DNA from: Pisolithus tinctorius
Lineage: Eukaryota; Basidiomycota; Agaricomycetes; Boletales; Pisolithaceae
Direction: 5' to 3'
Length of the DNA: 64,000 nucleotides
NCBI GenBank assembly: GCA_024663395.1
Contig: JANFAH010000067.1
Coordinates: 62,001-126,000 of the forward strand
Shown here: piece after piece, positions 36,222-47,094 of the stretch
How the letters are laid out: every line of letters starts with the position of its first letter
Numbering within the stretch: the stretch's first letter is position 1
The notes under the pieces: generated by a model
Told to the model about the DNA's origin: nothing
The model's input: only the letters and a program-made list of their open reading frames with translations
Database searches by the model: none
Program-made: the position numbers and the translations under genes

Positions 36222-36827
36222 TTGGGGCCAGATGTAAAACCAAGCCTGCTTAATTCTGCTTGCAATAAAAAACAAAAAAATGTTTCTTTTGATCTCCCAG
36301 ACCTTGAGGGTAGTAGTGCAAAGACCTCCATATGGTCTGAAACCCGATGCATGCTGAACCTGAAAGACTCTGTGGAGGTCCCTTTGGTTTTACGGACAAA
36401 TGCCAGTTTGGCGTTCAAGGTTAATGCATTACTTGATAGTGGTGCTACCAGAGTATTTATAGACAAGGACTTTGTAGAAAGGAACCGGATTCCAAAGGTG
36501 GCACTGCCAAGGGCAGTTGATGTATTTAATGTTGATGGCTCGCCTAATTCTGCTGGAAGGATTACGCATCAGGCTCACCTTCAAGTCTCATACCTTGACC
36601 ATCATGAGGAACTTCTTGCTGAGATTACCGATCTAGGAGGTAGTACCATGATCCTGGGACATACCTGGTTGCATCAGCACAACCTGCTGATAGATTGGAA
36701 AACCAGCAAGGTCAAAATGGGAAGGCACCTGGCTAGATGTCAACAGCTGGCCCCTAAAACCTCATTTGTACACAAGGTCAAAAGGCTTGAAAGAGAGGCC
36801 ATGGACTCTTACATAACCTGGATTTGA
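36222..36827 (+). pseudogene. gypsy aspartic protease region
   Basis: Retropepsin-like domain: the active-site motif ALLDSGATRVFIDKDFVE and the following hydrophobic segment ILGHTWLHQHNLLIDW (usual G-x-x-W-L-x-x-H-N-P context) are visible. It is preceded by a basic, low-complexity stretch. A TGA at 36825-36827 separates it from the reverse transcriptase ORF, where an Arg CGA codon would keep the frame open into NLGMDKPKTDK. Confidence 0.85.
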
Positions 36828-36836
36828 AATCTAGGA

Positions 36837-38504
36837 ATGGACAAACCAAAAACAGATAAAACCCCTGAGGAACTCGTTCCAAAGGCATATCATGAATATT
36901 TATCGGTCTTCTCTGAAAAGGAATCTGAGTGCATGCCACTTAGGAAACCTTGGGACCACGCAATAGAACTAAAGGAGTTGTTTGTGCCAAAGAAGGGAAG
37001 GTTGATCCCTCTCTCCCCTGATGAGCAGAAAGAAGTCAGTGACTTCATGGACAGTCAGCTCAAGAAGGGTTATATATGGCCTAGTAAATCGCCACAAACC
37101 TCTCTGGTGTTCTTTGTCCCTAAGAAATATGGAAAGAAGCATATGGTTCAGGACTATCATTATTTACATGAGCATACTGTCAAGAACTCGTATCCTCTCC
37201 CTTTAATATCTCAGCTTGTAGACAAGTTGAAAGGCTGCAAACTCTTCATGAAGATGGATCTTTGCTGGGGTTACAACAATGTTAGGATCAAAGAAGGAGA
37301 CGAGTGGAAAGCTGCTTTCATGTGCCATTGTGGTGCTTTCAAACCACTAGTTATGTTCTTTGGGCTTTGTAACTCACCCACCACGTTCCAGAACATGATG
37401 AATGACATCTTTGGCAATATGGAAGATGTGCTCGTTGTCTACATCAATGACCTAATGGTATTTACAAAAATGGACAATCAAGAAGAACATGACAGGATTG
37501 TGCTGGAGGTGCTTGGAAGGCTGAAGATAAATGACTTGTTTGTCAAACTGCAGAAGTGTATCTTCGGACAACAAGAGGTGGACTTTTTAGGAATGATAGT
37601 TGGCATTAACAGAGTACGTATGGACCCTGCCAAGATCTCTGCTGTGCAGGATTGGCCCGTACCTACCAATGTTCATGGAGTTTGCAGCTTCCTTGGCTTA
37701 GCAAACTTTTACCAATGCTTCATTAAGGATTTCACACAGATTGCGAAGCCCCTAAATAACCCCACAAAGAAGGACCTTCCATTCATCTGGGATGACAGGT
37801 GTCAGATGGCATTTGATACACTAAAAGAAGCCTTTACTACCACCCCTATCCTTATGTTCCCTGATCAGGATCAGAGGTTTCAATTGGAAACAGATGCTTC
37901 AGACTATGCCACCGGAGCAGTGCTCTCGGTAGAATGCGATGATGGTCTCTGGAGACCTGTCACCTACTCCAGTCACTCTCTATCTGGGGCTGAACTTAAT
38001 TACACGGTTCACGACAAAGAAATGTTGGCCATTATCTGTGCACTTGAACAATGGTGTCACTACCTTGAGGCTACTCCATACCAATTTGAAATCTGGATGG
38101 ATCATCACAACCTCAAGTGGTTTATGACCACACAGAAGCTTCAACCATGCCAAGTGCATTGGGCACAGTACTTTAGTCAATTTAACTGTGTTATAGTTCA
38201 CAAACCCGGAGTCACGATGGGAAGGCCAGATGCCCTGTCAAGACGAGAGGACTTCGTAGAAGGAAAGGAAAAAGCAAAGTCAGAAGAGTCCCTATTTATA
38301 AATCTGGGTCAGGTTCGCTTGGTAAGATTAGAAAACCCCTTCATGGAAGATTTGCAGATCGAATCTGCTAAAGCCGAAGGAGTTCCTGCTGGATGCAAGC
38401 TCCGAGGCAGTCTTCATTACAATGGAGAGAAAGTCTGGGTGCCTAGTGCACTTAGAAGGAAGTTACTTAGTGCTTTGCATGACTCCCCCCTAGCAGGACA
38501 TTGA
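36837..38504 (+). pseudogene. gypsy reverse transcriptase and RNase H
   Basis: 555 open codons. RT blocks in order: VPKKGRLIPLSPDEQKEVSD, SLVFFVPKKYGKKHMVQDYH, FMKMDLCWGYNNVRIKEGDE, MFFGLCNSPTTFQNMMNDIF and VVYINDLMVF, the position of the family's Y-x-D-D box. Here the first Asp of that pair is Asn. RNase H follows: FQLETDASDYATGAVLS, VHDKEMLAIICALEQWCHYL and IWMDHHNLKWF. The end DSPLAGH is followed by TGA at the place where Arg would be expected. The altered polymerase box and the stop make it inactive. Confidence 0.92.
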
Positions 38505-38525
38505 GGAATAAAAGGAACTCAGGAG

Positions 38526-39839
38526 TTGATCACACGCTGGTTCACGTGGTCCACCTTAAAACCCAATGTAGAAGAATATGTGAAGCATTGCCAAACATGC
38601 CAAGCCAGCAAGTCTGGAAATAGGCCCCCTGCAGGAGAACTTAAACCTTTACCTATCCCTGATGGGCCTTGGAGAGAGTTAATGACCGACTTTATGGACC
38701 TTGGAGTCAAGGGATCTTCTGGAAAGTCCCATGTCCTAGTCATTGTTGATAGGTTCTCTAAGGAAGCAGAGTTCATCCCCTGCACTGTGGAAGAAACAGC
38801 TACTAGCACAGCTCAGCTTTACCTAATGCATGTATGGAAGCACCATGGACTTCCAGACTCTATCGTATCAGACAGAGGCCCACAGTTTGCCTCCTCCTTC
38901 ATGAAGGAATTATTTAAAATGCTGGGAGTACAACAGAAACTCTCCATGGCTTTCCACCTGCAAATGGACGGACAAACAGAGCAGTTGAACCGTGAGATTC
39001 AGCAGTATCTATGGATGTATGCCAACCAACAGCAGGCTCGTTGGGAGGAATGGCTGCCTTTGGCTCAGTTTGCCTACAACAACCCTGCTTCATCTTCTAC
39101 TGGCAAGTGCCCCTTCGAAGTTACTCAATCCTATAGACCTAGGATGGGCATCAAACCAACGACTTCAAAGGTAGAAGCAGCAGAAGAAGTTGCCAAATCC
39201 TGGTTCCAGGTGTTCCAGGATGTAAAAGCAAACCTTGCCAAGGTGTGTTCCCAGCAGAAGCAACAAGCAGATAGACACCACTTGTCTGCCCCTTCTTATT
39301 CCACTGGATCTCAGGTCTGGCTAGCTACAGACCATCTGTCCCTAAAAGAACAGCAGAGCCATAAACTTTCCAAGAAGTGGATTGGACTGTATGAAGTTCT
39401 GGAAGTACTTCCAAACACTCTTAAATTAAAGTTGCCATGCAACATGAGGATTCACCCAGTTGTGAATGTCTCACAGGTTAAACCCTATCTTGGTGCTCTT
39501 GATGGGCAGCCTGTTAACAGGCCTGGACCACAGAGGGTTACCAACAAAGGAGATGTTGAATACAAGGTTGAATATGTTGTTGACTCCCGTCTGAGATGTG
39601 GAGCTCTCCAATACCTCATACACTGGAGGGGATACCCTGAAGAAGATCGTACTTGGGAGCCAGCCTCCGCCTTGAAGAATTCGCAGTTGGCAATCAAGGA
39701 TTTTTATCGATCCCACCCTGGGGCACCCTGTAAATTATCTCTTCTTTCCTTGGATAGCTTTAACAGCTTGTTCACACCCATGCCAGAACTGTTTACTACT
39801 GTTCGTCCTATTTGGTCTCACCTGGAAGTCAAGCCTTAG
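38526..39839 (+). pseudogene. gypsy integrase with C-terminal chromodomain
   Basis: Integrase inserts the cDNA copy and the chromodomain directs it to chromatin marked by methylated H3K9 in related elements. Visible: zinc-binding HCQTCQASKSG, catalytic core with MTDFMDLG (Asp), DSIVSDRGPQFASSFMKELF (Asp) and MDGQTEQLNREIQQYLWMY (Glu), then the GPF-like SH3 region (SKKWIGLYEVLEVLPNTLKL). The chromodomain VEYVVDSRLRCGALQYLIHW with WRGYPEEDRTWEPASAL is complete. The catalytic D, D and E are present. It was continuous with the RT frame except for one TGA. Confidence 0.93.
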
Positions 39840-39849
39840 GAGGGGATAG

Positions 39850-40238
39850 TGTAACGACCAGTAGACTTTTCACTTCCACATTTCCTGTTTGCCTATATAT
39901 ATCCACCCTCTGGTTAGGGTTCTGCTTTAGGGATGCTGGGTCATCTCGGACTTTTCTGTTTTATGCTTACATGATACCTAGTAAGGCCGTGCCTTGTTAC
40001 TAACACATGTTTGCGTTCATCCAATAGCATAGTTCTCTCTTTTGTTTACTTCTTTCCAGAACATTCTCTTGTGGCAGTATGTACAAACAGTAAGGCAGTA
40101 TATAAGTCCCGTCATTTGTTGTAGCCAGACTCTCTAATCTAGTTCATTTTGAGCTTGTCCCTCAATCAACAGGTTCCACTCCCAAGTCTCTCTGGTTTGA
40201 TGTGATAGCTGAGAAGACCTTCATCTTTGATTGCTTCA
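39850..40238 (+). repeat. gypsy 3' LTR (389 bp)
   Basis: Same length and ends as the 5' LTR; preceded by the polypurine tract AGGAGGGGATAG and followed by TATCC (40239-40243). Confidence 0.95.
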
Positions 40239-40243
40239 TATCC

Positions 40244-40344
40244 AGACTGGTAAAAATTAGAGAATGCAATGTAGAGCCAATGTGCACAGGTACAAGATAG
40301 ACTTGCCAGTGCTAACCTCTGGATATGCCCAAATATCTCCAACA
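40244..40344 (-). repeat. copia left LTR, second part
   Basis: Continues the LTR interrupted at 33692 and matches the end of the right LTR; ends ATCTCCAACA. The adjoining minus-strand polypurine tract is at 40345-40354. Confidence 0.9.
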
Positions 40345-40357
40345 CTCCCCCTCAAGT

Positions 40358-42210
40358 CTAAGCGAGTCCAACCATCTTGACAAACTTTTGAAGTTTCAGG
40401 CATGTGAGCAGCTTAGTAAACATATCGGCAACCATGGAATCTGTAGGGCAGTAGATAGGAATGACTTTATCCTCATTGATGGTGAGCCGAATGAAGTGAT
40501 ACCAGATGTCAATATGCTTTGTGCGTGGGTGGAACTTGTTGTTCATGGTGAGCATGATGGTGCTTTGGTTGTCGCACATGAGAGGAGTCGGAAGGGTAAC
40601 AGGTGCACAAATCTTGCTGAGGAGGTTGTGTAGCCACATAATGTCTTTGAGCACATTTGTCATCGCAACATACTCAGCCTCTGTGGATGAGAGTGCAACA
40701 ATGTTCTGCTTGCAAGATCCCCAGGCAATTGGCATGCCTCCAAGTGAGATGACATGACCAGAGATGGAATGACGATGGGGTTGTGAGCCCCAATCCACAT
40801 CAACATAGGCAATGATGCCTTCCTTGGGATCAGTGAGCTGGAGTGTGAAGTTGCGCATGCCCTTGAGGTAGCAGATGACCTGTTTTGCAGCTTCCCAATG
40901 TGCGCAGCCCAGATTCTGTAGAAATTGGGAGAGAATGGAAGTGGGGAAGGAAATGTCAGGATGAGAGCCAAGAGCAGCCCATGCAAATGACCCAACAATC
41001 TCCTTGTAGGGGACATGCTTCATTTTGGCGACAAGACGAGGAGTTGAGGGTGACTGGTTGCTGGATAAGACAGTGCTGGGTTCCATGGGTGTGGAGACAG
41101 CATTTGCATCTGACAACTTGAAGTGCTTAACCAGCAAGTCGATGTATGTCTGCTGCGAGATGGACAGTGTGTGTGCAGACCTGTTGTATTTAACCTCATG
41201 CCCAAGCAACCATTTGATCTCTCCAAGACCAGATATGTCAAACCACTCCTTAAACCATTCCTTTACCCAAGATATCGATGCGATGGTATTTCCAGTAAGT
41301 GCCATGTCATCTGTCGAGACAGAGATGACAGACAACAACTTGGTGCCAAGCCTGAAGAAGACTGCATGATTGACTGATGACCATGTGAAACCAATTTTGC
41401 TGAAGAACTTGCAAAGGGTTTGATACCATTCAAAACCAGCCTGTTTTGTGCCATAAAGACACTTAAGCAGCTTACAGACCTTGCCTTCCTGGCCAGGTTT
41501 GAGATAACCAGGTGGAGGGTGCATGTACATGTTTTCAGTGAGTTCAGCATTGAGATACACATTCTTAATGTCAATCTGGTGGATTTCCCAACCCTGGGAA
41601 GCAGCATTGATGAGTACAGCTCGGACAGATGGGAGTTTTGCAATGGCTGCGAAAGTTTCATTAAAGTCGATGCCTTCACACTGTCGTCGTCCATTTGTGA
41701 CAAGTCGAGCTTTGTAGTGTGAGATATTGCCATTTTCATGCATTTTACTTTGAGGATAAAATGAGAGTCAATGATATTAGCACTGGGAGGGGGATTGACA
41801 AGCTCCCAAGTGCCCATCTTCTCAATTGTGGCAACTTCTTCACCCATGGCTGTACACCATTTGTCTGCATTTGGTCCTTGAAGGGCTTCATCGATAGATG
41901 GCTCATCACTTTCAATTGAAGTGATAGCATGTTCGACAGCATCCACAGCATCAACATCCAAACAGAACTCTTTGTCAGCATCAAGTTTGACCTCCCACAT
42001 TGCATTAGCATGTGGTGGTGGGAAACTCTTGCTTGCATAGAAGCTGGGTTCATGAGATGAGGCTTTGTGAGGGAAATGAGGAGCTGGGACATTGAGTGGT
42101 GGAGCAGGTATGGTCTTGTCTTGTTGTGATGATGGTGAGCTCGGTGGGGTGGTTAGAGGTGATAGTGGCAATGGGACATCAGCAGGTAATGGTTCAGGAG
42201 GGTTTGACAA
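40358..42210 (-). pseudogene. copia reverse transcriptase and RNase H
   Basis: Two overlapping frames (42210-41263 and 41743-40358) together cover the Ty1/copia RT, so a frameshift lies near 41740-41700. The first starts with a Pro/Ser linker and reaches MGEEVATIEKMGTWELVNPP and IDSHFILKVK. The second has ISHYKARLVTNGRRQCEGID, NETFAAIAKLPSVRAVLINA, IHQIDIKNVYLNAELTENMY, CLYGTKQAGFEWYQTL and the polymerase box VSTDDMALTGN, which keeps the Asp pair. RNase H follows with AYVDVDWGSQPHRHSISGHV and NIVALSSTEAEYVAMTNVLK and the family's HIDIWYHFIR. It is read from gag towards the left LTR. Confidence 0.92.
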
Positions 42211-42227
42211 TGTTGTTTGAAGGTCAA

Positions 42228-43311
42228 CTATCTCAGTCTCCCCCTCAAACTCAACAATGTCTGGAGTTTGAGTAGAAGCTCCTGGAGTTTGCCTAACCTC
42301 TTCTGGGGCAAAGCATACATTTCGCTTGACAGATACTCAGCGAGTTTCTGGCCAATAGATCCTGTAGCCTTTGCTTTGTGAGTCATAGCCAACAAACCTG
42401 GCCTCTTTGGCCTGCTTGTCGAGCTTTCCCACACTCTCAAGTCAGACAAAAACCTTGCATCCAATGCAGTGAAGGTCGGAGAGGTTGGGCTTGTGCCCAT
42501 GGACCATTTCATAGGGGGTCTTGTTGATGAGAGCATGAGTTGGAGAGCAGTTCTTGAGGTACATGGCATGATTAATGGCCTCTGCCCAGAGTGTGCACAG
42601 GAGACCTGCACCAATAAGAAGTGCACATGCCTGCCCAACAAGGGTGTGATTTGCCCGTTCCGCAACACCATTCTGCTGGGGTGAGTCATGCATGGTCAAC
42701 TCGAGTTGGATGCCTCTACTTGCAAAGTATCCTTTGGCATCATTGCTCAGATACTCACCACCTCGATCACATCATATGAACTTGACCTTGATGTCATCAT
42801 GCTGATTAAGGACATAGTGGACATGGTCTTGAAGAGCTGTGAAGACAAGACTCTTCTTCTTGACAAAGGTAACCATTGTTTCACGTGAGAAGTCATCAGT
42901 GAAGGAAATGTAGTATAGTTTTCCTCGGAGTGACACAACCTGAGTGGGACCCCACACATCAGTGTGTATCCATTCACCATATTTTGCAGCACAGGTGTTT
43001 GACTCAGTGGGAAAAGGAACATGAGTGATTTTTGCCCTGACACATGTTTCACAGAAGTTGTTGTCAGGCTGGGAGGCAATCTCAATGCCTTCTACCATGC
43101 CATTAGATACCATAGTCCTTGTAGCACTGAATGACATATGGCCCATGCATTCATGCAAGTGTCGAAGGGACATGCAAGTGTGAGGCATGCAAGTGGTGGC
43201 TGCGACCTCAATGGCTGTGGCAACATTATACAGGCCATTGACCTCAGGGATGCAGGCTACAAGCACACTAGATGGCTCAGGGGACCAGATTTCACAGAAA
43301 CCTTTGATCAT
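42228..43311 (-). pseudogene. copia integrase
   Basis: Read in two frames. 43311-42772 has the pre-integrase zinc segment HLHECMGHMSFSATRTMVSN and CETCVRAKITHVPFP, then the core GEWIHTDVWGPTQVVSLRGK (first Asp) and YISFTDDFSRETMVTFVK. 42699-42228 has MTMHDSPQQNGVAERANHTL with the catalytic Glu and CALLIGAGLLCTLWAEAINH. A stop or shift separates the two near 42770. Its position between protease and RT on the same strand is the diagnostic copia gene order. Confidence 0.9.
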
Positions 43312-43329
43312 TTGAACAGAAAAGCCAGC

Positions 43330-43683
43330 TCAAGTGATGTGTGTGGTTGATATGAGGGTGAAAGCAATATCTGGAGCAAAAAGTGCATCCTTCAAGGTAA
43401 CACAGCTGCGCTCAGTTCCTTTAGGCAACTTGATGACAACATCACCATGTCCAGTTGCATAGATGGTTTGTCCATCAGTGATGTTGACTGGTTTTGGAGT
43501 AATGGGGGTAAATGATGTGAATTTTGCATGATCAGGACAAAAATGAGAACTTGCACCAGAGTCAACAATAGCACCATGCTGTTCAGCAGGGACAGAGAGG
43601 AGAGTGGCCTCAGGAAACAGGGTTGTTGTGGTGAATGTGAAATCATCAGCAGGAGCTGTGGCTGTGTTGGCTGACTGTGTCAA
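43330..43683 (-). pseudogene. copia protease region
   Basis: Aspartic protease motif AIVDSGASSHFCPDHAKF, followed by YATGHGDVVIKLPKG and VTLKDALFAPDIAFTLIS, the usual copia protease-to-integrase join. Frame continuity with the gag zinc knuckle upstream is lost around 43684-43722. Confidence 0.88.
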
Positions 43684-43722
43684 CTTCTGATGAGGACCCT
43701 GGCCCTCCTTTCCTCCCCCCTT

Positions 43723-44541
43723 TCACCAACAATCCCTTGAGAGATGACCAACCTGATTGCAGCTAAAACAAGTCTTGTTTGAGTTTTTCAACCTGCAATT
43801 GCAATGACCATTCTTTGCAGAGGCATTGAGTGCTGCATCAGTTGTTGCTGACACATCCTTCCCAATGTTGTGGTGATCAGCCTCCTCAAGGACAACAGAT
43901 ATGATAGCACTGGACATAGGAGTCTGTCCAGAGGCACAGATTGCAGCAGTAGTAGTGCGCAAAAGGGTCTGGAAGGAATCGGGTAAGGAATTCATGATCA
44001 TGGCTGAGAAATCACAATCATCAACTGGAGAGCCCATGCCAGCTAGTTCCTCCTGTAGTGTCATCATGGTAGTGAGGTGACTCTGCACATCATCCCTTTC
44101 ACCACATTTCATATTTTGCAGGCAAGATCAGATATCTACCTGCATCATGTCACTTTTGGTCTTGTAGATGGCCCAGATGGCCAACCAAATGTCAGCTAGG
44201 CAGTCAAGATGCTGGACCTGTATTAAGATGCTATTTGGGATCATAGCATATAACTGCTGGATTGCAAGTGCCTCCTTTTGCCTGAATGCATCAGAAAGGG
44301 CTAGACTCGTCTCAATCTCAGCAGGGGTCACATCACGTGATTTGTCAGTGATCTGGATTTTACCAGTTTTGTCATCAACCAGTAGTGGCTGGGGAGTAGA
44401 CATGGTGCCATCAAGGTGGTGGGCAAGACCATGTGCTGTCAATGACATCATGGTCTTTGTCTTATACTCTACCCAGTTTTTCTCAGTGAGTTTCGGCATG
44501 GCATATATGCCTGACGAGGTAGTGGCAACAGAGAGGCTCAT
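43723..44541 (-). pseudogene. copia gag
   Basis: ATG at 44541-44539 (MSLSVATTSSGIYAMPKLTE) lies only 4 nt from the LTR edge, so the start overlaps the expected primer-binding site. KNWVEYKTKTMMSLTAHGLA is the typical UBN2/gag start. A stop near 44128 breaks the frame. The second part (44112-43723) ends with the zinc knuckle CFSCNQVGHLSRDCW. Confidence 0.88.
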
Positions 44542-44545
44542 AACC

Positions 44546-44888
44546 TGTAACAGGGAGCAACAAAAATGACTAAAAGCAAACAAGCGACTCAGTCTTGGGG
44601 ATACAATGACTCAGATTAGGAGTACCTAAAAGCAAACAAGTGACTATGGTAGATGAGTACAAGTGGTAGTGAAAGTAGGTGTTGGGCTCACCTCAGTCTC
44701 AGGGATACAACGACTGAGGTGCCCAGTTATGAGTGGATGACATTTATACCCTATAGTGGCTATGTATGACCAGGGTTGTAAGTATCCAGACTGGTAAAAA
44801 TTAGAGAATGCAATGTAGAGCCAATGTGCACAGGTACAAGATAGACTTGCCAGTGCTAACCTCCAGATATCCCCAAATATCTCCAACA
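44546..44888 (-). repeat. copia right LTR (343 bp)
   Basis: The promoter-side LTR for the minus-strand element. Begins TGTAACAGGGAG and ends ATCTCCAACA on the plus strand. It contains the uninterrupted form (TAAGTATCCAGACTGG) of the site into which gypsy inserted in the other LTR. Confidence 0.93.
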
Positions 44889-45714
44889 AGCAGTCACTCA
44901 GATGCCCCAAGGAATACAAGAAGGGTCCTGATGTCCATCAGCTCTCACAGAAAGCCATGACATTCATTGAAGTGGTTCTTAATCCTACCTTATGTAGGGT
45001 CAATAACATGTTACCACACCCTAAGTACCACATTCAATCTAACCAAAATTTTGGCCACCCTAAAAAGTCATGGGAAAAACTTTGGACCACTGTTTTTTGA
45101 TGTATTTTCACCTGTAGCATCTGAATCAAGTGTTAGTTTGCCCCAAAAAAGTCATGGGAATCCAGAATCAAAATCATTGTGTTTGTCTGTCCACAACTGT
45201 ACCACATAACATGATAAATAAATAGTGTAATAAAATATCAATATTCTGTTCCACCATGGAGCATTATAAACTGTGAAGTAAGCATGTTGTATGTAGAGGT
45301 GTTGTGAAGGTTCTGAGCTGTACAGTTATTGTCAGACTGCTGCCTACTGCAAATACAGTGCTGAACTCCCCATTTCTTGCATGAACTGCCTTGTGCTCTT
45401 TCACTTTCAAAAGTGAACTGGGGACATTCATGAGTGGTGGGGGTGCTATCAGAGGCTACTCTTTCTCTAGTCAGTCAGGGCAACCATGGATTTTGGACTA
45501 TCCTGTTCTACCACAGAACATTATAATGTGTGTCATCAATGTGTTGTTGCAAGAAAAAACAACAAAGGACACAGAATACTCAAGTATAAAAAGTCAGGTG
45601 GCACACATCATGACTGACTGAGGTTTATTCCATGAGATATGATCATGTGACAGCATGTGATGGGGTGGTTGAGCAAGGACAAGCAGTGATAGCATTGATG
45701 GTTACAGATGCCAC
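44889..45714. other. Harbinger element interior, right part
   Basis: Begins with AGCAG and the continuation of the third ORF (RCPKEYKKGPDV), followed by AT-rich sequence with further copies of the CTGTTCYACCA subterminal motif and the TATGTAGAGGTGT phrase shared with 27930. No other gene is seen. Confidence 0.6.
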
Positions 45715-46322
45715 TTATCATGTTCTGTGGTACAACAGGACACTTTAATACACTCTTTATTTATCATGTTCTCTGGGAGACAAATCAGTGTGATTTGATT
45801 GAAAATATTTAGCATGTTAATATGGAGTCTCAGTAGCATGTTTTTGCACATAACAAATATTGTTTTAAATGTCATGTTTATGAAGTAAACATTGAGCCAA
45901 TAATCTGATGTTTTGTGGGTCAACATTGAAAGACTTGGTCAAAGGTTATTAGTATTATCACATACAAAGCATTTATCATTTACTTGTGATGTTCTATGTA
46001 ACATCACACATTCTCTAATGACTAGTGTGTTTAAATTATTTCATGTTACAACATTTGATTAATCAATTACATAACATGCAGAAAACAGTACTAATATTTT
46101 TTTTGGTGATTGTTTTTGGTTTTTGGTGGTGGGTCATAGTAATTGTTTTTCACCAGCAAAACATTGGAAATCTACTGTGCCATGTTTTCTGTCAGAAAAG
46201 CCATTCAATACATAAGATTATTTCCACTTGTTCAAGCAGAGAGCATGTGATAAAATAGAGTATCTTTTAAAAGAATTTTTTTTGCATGTTTGTGCAAAGA
46301 AAATTGTAAAATGCTTGCTGTG
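45715..46322 (-). repeat. right terminal inverted repeat of the Harbinger element
   Basis: Inverted partner of 27319-27920; ends CTTGCTGTG at 46322 followed by ATA. Confidence 0.75.
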
Positions 46323-46325
46323 ATA

Positions 46326-47080
46326 TAGGTACACCACCACTTGCTTTTACTGTCCTTTGTGTTGGTTTTGGTTGGTTTATACCACTGAGCCTCACCTTGA
46401 CTCACACCACCAAGATCTGACATGCATTGCCACCCCCTAATGTAGTGCCAGTGCACTTACTCAGTTTCTGGCATTCTTTGACTCATGCTTTGATATTTTG
46501 ACTGTCCTTGACTTGTTCATTGTCAATACTTACCAATCTTCTTTACTTGCTTACCTTTCATTTCTTGCTTACTCATCATGATTACTCATTACTTACAGTC
46601 CCTACTCATCACTTACCAAGCATATAAACTCCCTGTACTTAGCTACAAAGCCTCAAGAAGCAATCTAGAATCCAAAAGTCAGAAGTAATCATCTCAGAAG
46701 TAACTCATCATCAACAGTTGAGGCTCCATTAAGGGTCTATCTACCATCATTTATTATCTGCAATACCATCCACACTTAATCAGCATCCATTGCTTAGTCA
46801 TCCATCCACTCCTGTGCAACTTGATGTTGACATCTGCCAGGAGCACTCTCTATTGAAGACTCCCACACTCCCATCAGCATCTCTCACCTTTTCATCACTC
46901 ATTCATCCAGTCCTGCATAAATCATCAACAACTTGCACCAGGAGCACCTTTTGTTGAAAACACCCACCTTAGATTTTTTCTGCCCTCCAGGTTCCACAGA
47001 GGCAAACCACTACATACTTGCCTTTATTGGTCTTTTTTGTGTTGGTTATGGTTGGTTCATGCCACCTTTCCACACTTTGA
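46326..47080 (-). repeat. dispersed repeat flanking the Harbinger insertion (right side)
   Basis: Reverse complement of about 19620-20530, including the AAACCAACCAAAACCAACAC start of the LTR-like unit. The repeat continues at 27315 on the other side of the Harbinger element. Confidence 0.75.
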
Positions 47081-47094
47081 CTCACAGTGGCCCA

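Larger units (their letters stand above)
33693..40238 (+). mobile_element. Ty3/gypsy chromovirus-type LTR retrotransposon
   Basis: A 6546-bp element with two 389-bp LTRs, flanked by the 5-bp duplication TATCC. On the plus strand it encodes gag, aspartic protease, reverse transcriptase/RNase H, and integrase with a C-terminal chromodomain, the order of Ty3/gypsy chromoviruses. A polypurine tract (AGGAGGGGATAG, about 39839-39849) precedes the 3' LTR. It keeps more CpGs than the surrounding repeats, and its LTRs differ at only a small number of positions, so it is the youngest insertion here. Several in-frame stops make it non-autonomous. Confidence 0.95.
33450..44888 (-). mobile_element. Ty1/copia LTR retrotransposon (hosts a nested gypsy element)
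   Basis: Both LTRs begin TGTAACAGGGAG and end ATCTCCAACA on the plus strand: left LTR 33450-33692 plus 40244-40344 (split), right LTR 44546-44888 (343 bp). The element is flanked by AGCAG at 33445-33449 and 44889-44893. It is read on the minus strand: gag, protease, integrase, reverse transcriptase, RNase H. A polypurine tract (GAGGGGGAG, minus strand, 40345-40354) abuts the left LTR. Without the gypsy insertion it is about 4.9 kb. Coding frames are interrupted in several places. Confidence 0.93.
27319..46322. mobile_element. PIF/Harbinger-type element with ~600-bp TIRs, split by nested LTR elements
   Basis: The outer boundaries are CACAACAAGC (27319, plus) and its inverse CACAGCAAGC (reading inward from 46322). 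They are flanked by ATA at 27316-27318 and 46323-46325, a 3-bp target duplication. The element contains a Myb/SANT-like ORF and a Harbinger nuclease gene in convergent orientation, plus a third ORF. Its total span is 19004 bp, of which 11439 bp plus a 5-bp duplication are a later nested insertion, leaving an original element of about 7.56 kb. The flanks join into the same repeat seen uninterrupted near 20525-20547, where the junction has identical length and differs only by transitions. Confidence 0.8.
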
